A DNA stretch of 21,080 nt from DATCKG01 sp036562385 (GTDB taxonomy: Bacteria; Bacillota; Sulfobacillia; Symbiobacteriales; Symbiobacteriaceae). A program made the position numbers and the translations under genes. The DNA lies in NCBI GenBank assembly GCA_036562385.1, contig DATCKG010000056.1, positions 1-21,080 of the forward strand, written 5' to 3'. Below, in pieces: positions 1 through 7,570 of this stretch (position 1 is the stretch's first letter; each line of letters opens with the position of its first letter). The notes beneath the pieces were generated by a model. That model was given only the letters and a program-made list of their open reading frames with translations, was not told the DNA's origin and ran no database searches.

Positions 1-1
1 A

Positions 2-1105
2 GAGAACCCCGCAGAGAACCCCGGACAAACCCCGGCGGAAAACGGTGGCCAGCATGGCGGACAAGGTGGTGGACAGAGCGGCGGACCAGGTGGCGGCCAG
101 GGTGATGGCTTGAATTACCAAGTCGTTCGGTTCTCCACGCCCTATACCCTGCGGGTCACCGCGGATGGCTATTACACGGCCTGGGACTTTACGCTTAACG
201 GAATCCCGGCGGTCCAACTCGACGTGGAAAACGGAAAGACCACCAGCGTCCACGTCACCCTGCGGCCCCGGGAAGTGAACCTGCAGGGCCGGGTGGTGGA
301 TGCCTCCGACGGCCAGCCGGTGGCCGGCGCTGAGGTCGCCCTCGGAGTAGGGGACGAAACGCACACCGCCACCACCGACGAGAACGGCTGGTACCGCTTC
401 GGGGAGGCCCCCGTGGAACTGGGCGTTCCCTACACCCTGCAGGTAGAGGCGGAAGGGTACCTTCCCATCACCGAACTGGACGTGACGGATGCCGCCACCG
501 CCGGCAGCCCGCTGCCCACCGTGCAGTTGCCCCCGGACGAAGTGGTCTTCACCGGGCTGGTGCTGGGACACAACGGCGAGCCGCAGGCCGAAGCCACGGT
601 CACCCTCCGGGGGCCGGACGGCCAGGTGCTGGGCGAAACCACCACGGACAGCACCGGCTTCTACCGCATCGCGGCGAGGGTGCCCCGGACCGGGGAACTG
701 ACCCTGACCGCCACCCGGGACGGCTGGACCACTGCCATGGTGAACATCCCGCAGCCGCCGGCCGCCGGCACTGCCGTGAGCCAGGACCTGGGGATCCTGC
801 CCAACACCGGATCCATCACGGGCCAGATCCGCCGCACCGACGGCCAGCTTCCGGTCTTCGGCTGGGTGGATCTCTTGGAGCAGGGCAGGGGTGTGGTGGC
901 CTCCGTTCCCACCGACCTCCTCGGCCGCTTCCGGTTTGACAACGTGGACCTGAGCGGCACTGGCTGGTTCGCGCTCCGGGCCCGGGTGGCCGGTACCACC
1001 TTCCGCGGCTCCCTTACCCACCGGACGGAGATGGTTCCGCTCTTCCGGGTGATGCCCGGTGAAGCCACTGTCGTGGACCTGCTGGTGGAACCGAAGCAGC
1101 CGTAG
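2..1105 (+). CDS. Carboxypeptidase regulatory-like (CarboxypepD_reg) repeat protein, 5'-partial
   Basis: The reading frame is open from base 2, so the true start lies left of the window; the TTG at 110 is only an internal codon. The first ~36 visible residues are a low-complexity linker rich in Gly, Gln, Asn and Pro. Then come the tail of one beta-sandwich unit (YTLRVTADGYYTAWDF) and three more complete-looking units beginning near VNLQGRVVDA, VVFTGLVLG and GSITGQIRR. Each has the G-x-V/I...P-x-xxAxV...TxxxGxYRF pattern of carboxypeptidase-regulatory-like/transthyretin-like domains. Such domains are usually stalks or adhesion modules of secreted or surface proteins. No sorting signal or C-terminal membrane segment is visible; the protein ends in VDLLVEPKQP. 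It stops 3 bp before the convergent bshA stop. The domain family is fairly sure; the role is unknown because the N-terminal part is missing. Confidence 0.8.
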   Translation, partial: ENPAENPGQTPAENGGQHGGQGGGQSGGPGGGQGDGLNYQVVRFSTPYTLRVTADGYYTAWDFTLNGIPAVQLDVENGKTTSVHVTLRPREVNLQGRVVDASDGQPVAGAEVALGVGDETHTATTDENGWYRFGEAPVELGVPYTLQVEAEGYLPITELDVTDAATAGSPLPTVQLPPDEVVFTGLVLGHNGEPQAEATVTLRGPDGQVLGETTTDSTGFYRIAARVPRTGELTLTATRDGWTTAMVNIPQPPAAGTAVSQDLGILPNTGSITGQIRRTDGQLPVFGWVDLLEQGRGVVASVPTDLLGRFRFDNVDLSGTGWFALRARVAGTTFRGSLTHRTEMVPLFRVMPGEATVVDLLVEPKQP

Positions 1106-1108
1106 TCG

Positions 1109-2236
1109 TTACCTGGACTTCTCGAGTACCTCCCGGTACAGGGCCTCATACTGGGGTACCACCCGGGTCGCGCAGAACTGCGTCTGCGCCCGGTGCACCG
1201 CCGCCTCCTGCAGGCGGCGGTGCAGTTTTTCGTCCCGGAGGATCTGCAGCGCCCGCTCCGCCATGCCCTCCACGTCGCCTACGGGGCAGAGGAAGCCGGT
1301 CTCCTGATCCACCACCACCTCCGGCAGGCCGCCGGTACGGGTGGCGATCACCGGCACGCCACAGGCCATGGCCTCCAGCGCCGCCATGCCGAAGGCCTCC
1401 TGTTCGCTGGGCAGGAGGAAGAGATCGGCCACCGAGAGCAGCGGCACCACCTCCTGCTGGTTGCCCAGAACCAAAATGCGATCCCGCACACCCAGCCGCT
1501 TCGCGTAGGCCAGGGTGGGTGCCAGTTCCGGGCCATCTCCTACCAGGATCAGCCGGCTTTCCACCTCTTTCGCCACCCGGGCGAAGATGGCCACCACATC
1601 CCAGGGCCGCTTCACCCGCCGGAAATTCGACATGTGCATCAAGATCCGCTCCCCCGGGCGGCCCAGGCGGCAGGAGAGGCCCTCCGGTTCGATCCGGCGC
1701 CACCGGCTGCAGTCCAGGAAGTTGGGGATGACCCGCACCGGCACCTTCACCGGCAGCAGGGCCAGGGTATCGCGACGCAGGGACTCGGACACGGCGGTGA
1801 CGGCGTCAGACTGGTTGACGGAGAAGGCAATGACCTCCGTGAAGGAGGGATCGACCCCCATCAGGGTGATGTCCGTGCCGTGAAGCGTAGTCACCACCCG
1901 CGGACCTCCCGGGCCGATGATCTCCCGGGCCAGGTACGCGGCGGTGGCATGGGGAACCGCATAGTGGGCGTGGATCACGTCAAGACCCACCAGGCGGTGG
2001 ACCTCCACCAACTTGTTGACCAGGGCCAGCAGGTAAGGCTGCTCCCGGAAGACGGGATACGCCGGCGTCTCCACCTGGTGGAAGCGAATCCGCTCCTGGA
2101 ACTGCGGCAGGCGGAAGGGTATATCCGCCGAGATGATGTGGATCTGGTGCCCCCGCCGGGCCAGCTGGACCGCCAGTTCGGTGGCGACAATGCCGCTTCC
2201 ACCCACGCTGGGATAGCAGACGATGCCAATACGCAT
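1109..2236 (-). CDS. bshA: N-acetyl-alpha-D-glucosaminyl L-malate synthase BshA (GT4 glycosyltransferase)
   Basis: BshA joins UDP-GlcNAc to L-malate, the first step of bacillithiol synthesis, in the cytoplasm. The 375 residues match the family length (about 377 in Bacillus). The N-terminus CYPSVGGSGIVATELA, the HAHYAVPHA segment (~90-98), TTLHGTDIT (~116-124), SNFRRVKRPWDV and VGDGPE are characteristic of BshA rather than GT4 enzymes in general. The GT4 E-x7-E motif is present as EAFGMAALE, followed by AMACGVPVIATRTGGLPEVV. The start is ATG with an AAAGGGGGAG ribosome site just upstream. The gene is transcribed leftward, separated from the upstream fmdB-like gene by a terminator, so it probably has its own promoter. 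BshB and BshC are not in the window. Generic GT4 sugar transferase is the alternative, but the N-terminal signature makes BshA likely. Confidence 0.9.
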   Translation of the reverse strand: MRIGIVCYPSVGGSGIVATELAVQLARRGHQIHIISADIPFRLPQFQERIRFHQVETPAYPVFREQPYLLALVNKLVEVHRLVGLDVIHAHYAVPHATAAYLAREIIGPGGPRVVTTLHGTDITLMGVDPSFTEVIAFSVNQSDAVTAVSESLRRDTLALLPVKVPVRVIPNFLDCSRWRRIEPEGLSCRLGRPGERILMHMSNFRRVKRPWDVVAIFARVAKEVESRLILVGDGPELAPTLAYAKRLGVRDRILVLGNQQEVVPLLSVADLFLLPSEQEAFGMAALEAMACGVPVIATRTGGLPEVVVDQETGFLCPVGDVEGMAERALQILRDEKLHRRLQEAAVHRAQTQFCATRVVPQYEALYREVLEKSR

Positions 2237-2300
2237 GAGCCTCTCCCCCTTTCGGAAACCGGGAAGCCCACAGGTAACCGTGCCGGCCCCCGCTGGTATG

Positions 2301-2309
2301 AATCTACCA
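2301..2309 (-). promoter_or_regulatory. Candidate extended -10 promoter for bshA
   Basis: Read on the minus strand, the sequence is TGG followed by TAGATT, an extended -10 pattern about 65 bp before the bshA ATG. No good -35 hexamer lies 17 bp upstream. It falls downstream of the fmdB terminator, where a bshA promoter would be expected. This is a weak call made on position and one motif. Confidence 0.3.
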
Positions 2310-2385
2310 AATCCTGCCCTGACGGCGGAAGGTGTCGGAACCCTGCCGGTGGATCGGAAGGCCCCATCCCGCGGAGGTCCCCCAC

Positions 2386-2428
2386 AAAAAACTAACAGGA
2401 CCGGTACAGTGGCTCCCTGTACCGGTCC
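2386..2428 (-). terminator. Intrinsic terminator after the FmdB-like gene
   Basis: A perfect 12-bp stem (GGACCGGTACAG with CTGTACCGGTCC, 2398-2409 and 2417-2428) encloses a 7-nt loop. On the minus strand the stem is followed by TGTTAG and then six T residues. It lies 24 bp past the fmdB-like stop codon and so ends that transcript before bshA. Confidence 0.85.
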
Positions 2429-2452
2429 GCTGATCTTGCCATGTCATGCGCC

Positions 2453-2722
2453 TCAGTTGCAGCTGCAGCTGCCCCCGCAGCAGCTGGTCTTGGACTCGCT
2501 GCTCTCGGAGCTGGGCTTGCTGCTCTTGCCGGTGAGCTTCCAGCCCACGGCGATGTGCCCGTTCTCCAGCCCATGGGCGGCATTGAGCCAGCTCCCGCGA
2601 GACTTGGTGGCGCCCACGTGGCCGCACTCCGGGCACTTGACGTTATCGCCCGCAGTGTTCATGGGCAGCAGCTCATCAAAGTGATGTCCGCATGCGTCGC
2701 AGCGGAACTCGTAAATTGGCAA
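2453..2722 (-). CDS. FmdB family zinc-ribbon protein
   Basis: This small 89-residue protein begins MPIYEFRCDACGHHF, the hallmark of the FmdB/CxxC_CXXC_SSSS putative regulatory family. Two CxxC knuckles (Cys8/Cys11 and Cys30/Cys33) should bind one zinc ion. The C-terminal third is a Ser/Lys-rich tail ending in a Cys cluster (CCGGSCSC), as many family members have. The start codon is TTG, chosen because AAGGGGGGAG lies just upstream and the family N-terminus begins exactly there. The role of the family is poorly known; a regulatory or metal-related role has been suggested. It follows pyrE by 99 bp but has its own promoter and terminator, so it can be transcribed alone, though read-through from the pyr operon is possible because I see no clear terminator after pyrE. 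Confidence 0.88.
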   Translation of the reverse strand: MPIYEFRCDACGHHFDELLPMNTAGDNVKCPECGHVGATKSRGSWLNAAHGLENGHIAVGWKLTGKSSKPSSESSESKTSCCGGSCSCN

Positions 2723-2762
2723 CTTCGCTCTCCCCCCTTACCGCATGGCGATATCGTTCATC

Positions 2763-2791
2763 ATTCTACACCGGGAAGAATAGAGGTTCAA
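2763..2791 (-). promoter_or_regulatory. Sigma-A-like promoter for the FmdB-like gene
   Basis: On the minus strand a TTGAAC -35 box (2786-2791) is separated by exactly 17 bp from a TAGAAT -10 box (2763-2768), with TG directly before the -10. The predicted start of transcription near 2756 gives a leader of about 34 nt to the TTG start codon. It sits in the gap between pyrE and the FmdB-like gene. Confidence 0.7.
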
Positions 2792-2821
2792 GAGGTTATT
2801 AGCAGCCACCTAACATGAGTG

Positions 2822-3415
2822 CTAACCCTTGGGCTTGACCAGTGGAATTCCCTGGCGGCAAAGGGGGCATTCTTCCGGAAGCCACGAGGCCAGATCCACC
2901 TGGATCAGCGACCGGAGGGGTACGCCGAAGTCCGCCTTGCCACCGCTCCGGTCCACCAGGCACCCGACCCCCACGATCTCCGGGTTGAAGGGGCGAATCG
3001 CGTCGATGGTCTTGGCCACCGACCCGCCGGTGGTGACGGCGTCTTCCACCACCAGCACCTTCTCCCCCTCCCGCAGGCGCCACTGCCGCTTCAGGACCAT
3101 CCCGCCCTGGCCGTCCTTCTCGGCAAAGATGGCCCGGGGCCCCTTGCCACCCCGGCGCAGCCGGATCTGGCGGGCCACCTCGTAAGCCAGGATGATGCCG
3201 CCGGTGGCAGGGCCGATCACCGTCTCCACCTCGACATCATCAAACAGCGCCGCCAGGTCGGCGCAGAGCCGCTCCGTCAGGTCCGGATACTGCAGCGTAT
3301 GGGGCAACAGGAAGAAGCGATCCCCGTGGCGGCCGGAGGTGAGCAGAAAGTGGCCCTCCTGCAGGGTCCCGGCCTCCCGGAAGATGGTCAGGATCTCATC
3401 ACGGCTCAGGCTCAT
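2822..3415 (-). CDS. pyrE: Orotate phosphoribosyltransferase PyrE
   Basis: PyrE transfers orotate to PRPP to give orotidine 5'-monophosphate, the fifth step of UMP synthesis. The PRPP-binding motif is clear (VLVVEDAVTTGGS, residues ~120-132), and the flexible-loop region lies near 98-112. The N-terminal FREAGTLQEGHFLLTSGRH and the C-terminal CPLCRQGIPLVKP (Cys183, Cys186) resemble the 'Thermus family' of PyrE, which ends with a CxxC tail, rather than the common Bacillus/E. coli form; that subfamily call is from memory. I chose the ATG at 3415 because GGGAAAGGTG sits seven bases upstream. An in-frame ATG at 3445 would add ten residues but has no good ribosome site. It is the last pyr gene, 46 bp after the pyrD stop. 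Confidence 0.93.
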   Translation of the reverse strand: MSLSRDEILTIFREAGTLQEGHFLLTSGRHGDRFFLLPHTLQYPDLTERLCADLAALFDDVEVETVIGPATGGIILAYEVARQIRLRRGGKGPRAIFAEKDGQGGMVLKRQWRLREGEKVLVVEDAVTTGGSVAKTIDAIRPFNPEIVGVGCLVDRSGGKADFGVPLRSLIQVDLASWLPEECPLCRQGIPLVKPKG

Positions 3416-3461
3416 GACAACACCTTTCCCTTCCATCGCAGGCACGCCGGCTGCTTACCGG

Positions 3462-4511
3462 TCACGCCCGGTCGGCATCCTTCATGAACTGCCGCAGGGC
3501 CTCCGCGGCCTCGCTGTGGGGGCGGGGGGCAGTCCCGCGGGATCGGACGGACGCGTTCTCCCGGCTGCCGCCTGTAAGTTCCGGCAGGCTCCCCTGCGGA
3601 CGGGCGGCGCCCACCAGATCGGTTACCCGGGTAACGCCGGTCTCCACCATGAAGTCCCGGATTCCTCGGATGATCTCCAGCGGCGCCCTGGGGTTGACAA
3701 AGCAAGCCGTGCCCACCTGCACCGCCCGTGCCCCGGCCATCAAGAACTCCACCGCGTCCTCCCAGGTGGTGATGCCGCCGATGCCGATCACCGGAATCCG
3801 CACCGCTCCCGCCACTTGCCAGACCATCCGCAGGGCGATGGGTTTGATGGCAGGACCCGAAAGGCCGCCGAAGACGTTGCCCAGATGCGGCTTCCGCCGC
3901 CGGATGTCAATGCTCATCCCCAGCACCGTGTTGATGAGCGAGATGCCGTCGGCGCCGGCATCCTCCACCGCCCGGGCGATGGCCACCACATCTGTCACGT
4001 TGGGGCTGAGCTTGACGATCAGCGGCAGCGTCGTTGCCTTCCGGACCGCGGCGGTCACCTCCGCGGCGCCCCGGGGGGTGGTGCCGAAAGCCATCCCGCC
4101 CTCCTTGACGTTGGGACAGGAGATGTTCAGCTCGAGGGCGGCCACGCCGGAGCCCTCCAGCCGGCGGGCCACCGCCGCGTACTCCTCGACGGTGCGGCCG
4201 ACGATGTTCACCACCACCGTGGCGCCCTGTTCCTGCAGCCAGGGCCAATCGACCTTCAGAAAGTGCTCCACGCCGGGGTTCTGCAGGCCGATGGCGTTGA
4301 GCATGCCCCCGGGGGTTTCCGTTACCCGCGTGCCCGGGTTCCCCTCCCAGGGCTCCAGGGAAGTCCCCTTCACACAGATGGCGCCCAGCTCCCTGAGGGG
4401 GAAGAGCCCGGCATATTCCCGGCCGTACCCAAAGCAGCCGGACGCGGTCCAGACCGGGTTCCGGAAGCGGATGCCGAACAGTTCCGTGGAGAGATCCACC
4501 TCAGCAGCCAC
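3462..4511 (-). CDS. pyrD: Dihydroorotate dehydrogenase, class 1B catalytic subunit PyrD
   Basis: This FMN enzyme oxidises dihydroorotate to orotate and in class 1B works as a heterotetramer with PyrK, passing electrons to NAD+. NISCPNVKEGG carries the catalytic Cys (Cys132), which marks class 1 with Cys rather than the Ser of class 2. KGT (49-51), GLSGPAIKP (~217-224) and GIGGI (243-247) form the FMN/phosphate site. The start is GTG at 4511, set by an AGGAGGTGG ribosome site and by homology; the frame stays open further upstream only because it overlaps pyrK in another frame. Start and pyrK end overlap by 11 bp. At 349 residues it is about 40 longer than usual; the extra sequence is a C-terminal tail after residue ~303, rich in Arg, Ser, Gly and Pro, ending in a short charged helix-like segment. 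Confidence 0.94.
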   Translation of the reverse strand: MAAEVDLSTELFGIRFRNPVWTASGCFGYGREYAGLFPLRELGAICVKGTSLEPWEGNPGTRVTETPGGMLNAIGLQNPGVEHFLKVDWPWLQEQGATVVVNIVGRTVEEYAAVARRLEGSGVAALELNISCPNVKEGGMAFGTTPRGAAEVTAAVRKATTLPLIVKLSPNVTDVVAIARAVEDAGADGISLINTVLGMSIDIRRRKPHLGNVFGGLSGPAIKPIALRMVWQVAGAVRIPVIGIGGITTWEDAVEFLMAGARAVQVGTACFVNPRAPLEIIRGIRDFMVETGVTRVTDLVGAARPQGSLPELTGGSRENASVRSRGTAPRPHSEAAEALRQFMKDADRA

Positions 4512-5331
4512 GGAGAACCACCTCCTCGGCGGCAAAGACCGGCCCGTCCTGGCAGGTCTTGAGATAGCCGGGAGCCCCGGCCCTGGGAATGGTGCAGCCC
4601 AGGCAGGCACCGAAACCGCAGGCCATGTGCTTGGCGACGCTGACAAAGCAGGGTACCGAGGCGGCCGCGCAGAGCTCCTTCACCGCGGCCAGCATCGCCT
4701 CCGGACCGCAGGCCCAGACCTCACCGACCCGGCCCTCCTCCAGGAGGCGCTGCAGCGGCTCGGTCACCAGGCCCCGGGCGCCCTCGGAACCATCCTCCGT
4801 CACCGCCGTCACCGGCACACCCGCGGCCCGCAACTCCTCGGCCCCCGCCAGGTAGAACCGGGTGGGGGCGCCGATCACCGCCTCCACCTCCCGGTACTCC
4901 CGCGCCCAGTGCGCAGCAGCCACCAGCGGCGGAATCCCCAGGCCGCCGCCCACCAGCACCAGCCGTCCCCGGCCGGCACGGGGATCCGGGAAGGAATGCC
5001 CCAAGGGGCCCAGCAGGTCCAGTTCGTCCCCCGGCCGGGCCGCGGCCAAGATCCGGGTTCCCTTGCCCACCACCCGGTACATCAGGGTGATGATCCCCTC
5101 CCGGGGCCGGATCTCACAGAAGCTCAGCGGCCGGCGCAGCAGCGGGTCCGCCCCGGCGAGCGGCCGGGGCATCGGATGCACTTGCACAAACTGGCCGGCC
5201 ACCGCCCGCCGGGCGATCTCGGGGGCCTGCAGCACCAGCTTGCGCAGGTCCCCCTCCCCCGTGTGCGCCAGTACCCGGGCCGTCTCCAGAACCCATTCCC
5301 CCCGGGTGCGGCTGTCCTTGAGCCCGGTCAT
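4501..5331 (-). CDS. pyrK: Dihydroorotate dehydrogenase electron transfer subunit PyrK
   Basis: PyrK carries FAD and a 2Fe-2S cluster and moves electrons from PyrD to NAD+. Domain order is a ferredoxin-reductase-like FAD domain (RRPLSF, 66-71, the FAD-binding RPLS), a NAD-binding domain (LVLVGGGLGIPPLV, ~124-137; WACGPEAML, 206-214), and the C-terminal cluster-binding segment CGFGACLGC...C with Cys238, 243, 246 and 260. The PyrK length (276) is normal; there is an ~18-residue N-terminal lead before the FAD domain. The ATG overlaps the pyrC stop by 4 bp (ATGA), with GAAGGTGAT upstream as ribosome site. Coupled with pyrD downstream, it shows this organism uses the NAD-dependent class 1B enzyme. 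Confidence 0.95.
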   Translation of the reverse strand: MTGLKDSRTRGEWVLETARVLAHTGEGDLRKLVLQAPEIARRAVAGQFVQVHPMPRPLAGADPLLRRPLSFCEIRPREGIITLMYRVVGKGTRILAAARPGDELDLLGPLGHSFPDPRAGRGRLVLVGGGLGIPPLVAAAHWAREYREVEAVIGAPTRFYLAGAEELRAAGVPVTAVTEDGSEGARGLVTEPLQRLLEEGRVGEVWACGPEAMLAAVKELCAAASVPCFVSVAKHMACGFGACLGCTIPRAGAPGYLKTCQDGPVFAAEEVVLRGC

Positions 5332-6626
5332 GGGGCGATCACCTTCATCTCCAGCATCCGCAGCTGGCCGCCGACGATGGTGGCGTACGGCGCCCCGGTG
5401 AGGGTCCAGCCGATAAAGGGGCTGTTCTTGGACTTGGAGGCCATTTCCTCGGCCCGCACCGTCCAGGTCCGCTCCAGGTCCAGGATGGTGATGTCGGCAG
5501 GCGCTCCCACCCGGAGAGCCGGCGGCGTCAGCCCCACCGCCCGGGCCGGCCGGGTGGACATCATCAGAATCATCTGGGGCAGGCTGATGATCCCCGGCCG
5601 CAACAGCCGGTCCACCACCAGTCCCACGCTGGTCTCCAGGCCGGTGATGCCGAAGGCGGCGTCCTGGTACTCGATCAGCTTCTCATCCAGATGATGGGGG
5701 GCATGATCGGTGGCGATCAGGTCAATGGTGCCGTCGGCAATCCCCTCCAGGATCGCCTGCCGGTCCGCCTCCTCCCGAATGGGCGGGTTCATCTTGGTGA
5801 AGGTGGAGTAGTTCATCTCCGCCACCACCTGATCAGTGAGGGTGAAGTGATGGGGCGTCGCCTCGCAGGTCACCGGTGCACCCATCCGCTTGCCCCACCG
5901 GATCAGTTCCACCGTGCGGCGGCTGGAGACGTGCTGGATGTGGACCCGGGCGCCGGTCTCCAGGGCGAGGAGGATGTCCCGCGCCACATGCACCTCCTCG
6001 CTGGTGGAAGGAATCCCCCGGATTCCGAGCATGGAGGAAACCTTCCCGTAGTGCATGGCACCGCCGGCGGAGATGCTCTTGTCCTCGGCGTGATCCATCA
6101 CCGTCAGGTCAAACTGCCGGGCGTAGATCATGGCCTGGCGCATCAGCCCGGCGCTGGGCACCGGCCGACCGTCGTCGGTCACACAAACGGCGCCGGCGGC
6201 CTTCATCTCGCCCATCTCCGAGAGCAGTTCCCCTTTCAGCCCCTGGGTGATGGCCCCCGCGGGCCAGACATGGCAGAGCCCTTCCTTCTGGGCCAGATGG
6301 ATCACGTGGTCCACAACGGCGGCGTTGTCGATCACCGGGTCGGTGTTGGGCATGCAGACCACTCCGACAAAACCGCCCCGCACCGCGGCTGCGGTGCCGG
6401 TCCGCATGTCTTCCTTATATTCCTGCCCCGGTACCCGCAGGTGGACGTGGATGTCGATGAAACCCGGAGCCACCACCTTGCCCGTCGCGTCGATGACGCG
6501 GGCTCCCTCGGGTGCGGCCAGCCCGGTACCAATGGCGGCGATCCGGCCCTCCTGCACCAGCAGGTCAGCTACCTGGTCCACGCCGCTTTCCGGATCGAGC
6601 AGGCGCCCGTTCTTGATCAGGATCAT
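5328..6626 (-). CDS. pyrC: Dihydroorotase PyrC (class I)
   Basis: PyrC cyclises carbamoyl aspartate to dihydroorotate, step three of UMP synthesis. It is an amidohydrolase-fold zinc enzyme, and all ligands are visible: HxH at 60/62 (DIHVHLR), an Asp at ~151-152 (VTDDG), His179 (MDHAED), His232 (QHVSS) and catalytic Asp307 (ATDHAPHH). Class I dihydroorotases of about 430 residues use this Asp in place of the carboxylated Lys of the E. coli-type enzyme. The substrate-binding Asn in PNTDP is also present. The C-terminal KSKNSPFIGWTLTG segment is typical. The ATG overlaps the pyrB stop by 4 bp (ATGA), with an AGAGGTGAGG ribosome site. Length is normal (432). Confidence 0.96.
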   Translation of the reverse strand: MILIKNGRLLDPESGVDQVADLLVQEGRIAAIGTGLAAPEGARVIDATGKVVAPGFIDIHVHLRVPGQEYKEDMRTGTAAAVRGGFVGVVCMPNTDPVIDNAAVVDHVIHLAQKEGLCHVWPAGAITQGLKGELLSEMGEMKAAGAVCVTDDGRPVPSAGLMRQAMIYARQFDLTVMDHAEDKSISAGGAMHYGKVSSMLGIRGIPSTSEEVHVARDILLALETGARVHIQHVSSRRTVELIRWGKRMGAPVTCEATPHHFTLTDQVVAEMNYSTFTKMNPPIREEADRQAILEGIADGTIDLIATDHAPHHLDEKLIEYQDAAFGITGLETSVGLVVDRLLRPGIISLPQMILMMSTRPARAVGLTPPALRVGAPADITILDLERTWTVRAEEMASKSKNSPFIGWTLTGAPYATIVGGQLRMLEMKVIAP

Positions 6627-7555
6627 GCCGCCTCACCTCTGTTGGCCAGCAGGTACAGAACCGCCATTCGAACAGCCACGCCGTTGGTCACCTGCTCGTG
6701 GATCACCGACTGGTCGCCGTCCGCAACGTCCGAACTGATTTCCACGCCCCGGTTCATGGGGCCGGGATGCATCAGCAGCGCGTCGGGCTTGGCCAGCCGG
6801 AGCCGCTCCGGCGTCAGCCCCCAGAAGCGGTGGTACTCCCGGACACTGGGGAAGAGCGACTGCTGCATCCGCTCCAGCTGAATGCGCAGGACGTTGACCA
6901 CGTCCGCGCCCTCCAGCGCCTCCTCCACCCGGGTGGTCACCCTGACGCCCAAATCCTCCAAACCCGGGGGCAACATGGTCGAGGGACCGGCCACCCACAC
7001 TTCCGCGCCCATTTTGGTCAGGCCGTGGATGTTGGACCGGGCCACCCGGCTGTGCAGAATGTCGCCCAGGATGGCCACCTTCAGCCCCCGGAATCCGCCC
7101 TTGTGCCGGCGGATGGTGAGCATATCCAGCAGCCCCTGGGTGGGATGTTCGTGAATGCCGTCGCCGGCGTTGATGATGCTGCACCGGACAAACTGGGCGG
7201 CCAGATGGGGGGCTCCGCCGCAGGGATGGCGGATGATGATGGCGTCCACCCCCATGGCCTCCAGGTTCATCACGGTGTCCCGGAGGGTCTCCCCCTTCTT
7301 GACACTGGAAGTGCCGACGCTCACGTTGACCACGTCGGCGCCCAGGTACTTGCAGGCCAGTTCGAAGGATTTGGCCGTCCGGGTGGAGTTTTCGTAGAAA
7401 AGCGTCACGTAGCTGCGTCCCTTCAGCGTCGGGACCTTCTTGATGGGCCGGGTCGCGATCTCCCGCAGGGCTTCAGCCGTGTCGAGAATCAATTCGATCT
7501 CTTCCGCTGACAACTCCCGCAGTCCCAGCAGGTCCTTGCTCTTCAGCCCTGCCAT
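6623..7555 (-). CDS. pyrB: Aspartate carbamoyltransferase catalytic subunit PyrB
   Basis: PyrB condenses carbamoyl phosphate with aspartate, the committed step of pyrimidine synthesis. The carbamoyl-phosphate motif is YENSTRT (54-60; the Asn variant is common in Bacillota), the 80s loop is present around SSVKKGETLRDT (83-94), HPTQG lies at 137-141, and LMHPGPMNRG at 261-270. The 310-residue length is that of the stand-alone catalytic chain; no pyrI regulatory chain follows, so regulation is expected at transcription through PyrR. The start ATG is preceded by GGGAGG at about 8 bp. The gap from the pyrR stop is only 15 bp, leaving no room for the second attenuator found between pyrR and the next gene in Bacillus subtilis. 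Confidence 0.96.
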   Translation of the reverse strand: MAGLKSKDLLGLRELSAEEIELILDTAEALREIATRPIKKVPTLKGRSYVTLFYENSTRTAKSFELACKYLGADVVNVSVGTSSVKKGETLRDTVMNLEAMGVDAIIIRHPCGGAPHLAAQFVRCSIINAGDGIHEHPTQGLLDMLTIRRHKGGFRGLKVAILGDILHSRVARSNIHGLTKMGAEVWVAGPSTMLPPGLEDLGVRVTTRVEEALEGADVVNVLRIQLERMQQSLFPSVREYHRFWGLTPERLRLAKPDALLMHPGPMNRGVEISSDVADGDQSVIHEQVTNGVAVRMAVLYLLANRGEAA

Positions 7556-7570
7556 GCCGGTGCCTCCCTC

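Noticed and set aside
1..40. Tandem repeat or CRISPR-like array at the left edge
   Set aside because: The GAGAACCCCG-like units are short, degenerate and in frame with the coding sequence; they encode the protein's low-complexity linker.
1193..2395. 400-residue open frame on the plus strand
   Set aside because: Antisense to bshA; His/Gln-rich shadow sequence without motif, running through the fmdB terminator region.
2441..2818. Ala-rich 125-residue open frame on the plus strand
   Set aside because: Opposite the FmdB-like gene, which has its own promoter, ribosome site, zinc knuckles and terminator.
2795..2830. Possible terminator after pyrE (TTAGCA/TGCTAA)
   Set aside because: The stem is only six pairs with a long loop and no T run, and it abuts the FmdB promoter; not convincing.
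3484..5694. 736-residue open frame on the plus strand
   Set aside because: It is antisense to pyrD, pyrK and the end of pyrC, and has the Ser/Arg/Thr-rich composition of a GC-rich shadow frame with no ribosome site or domain.
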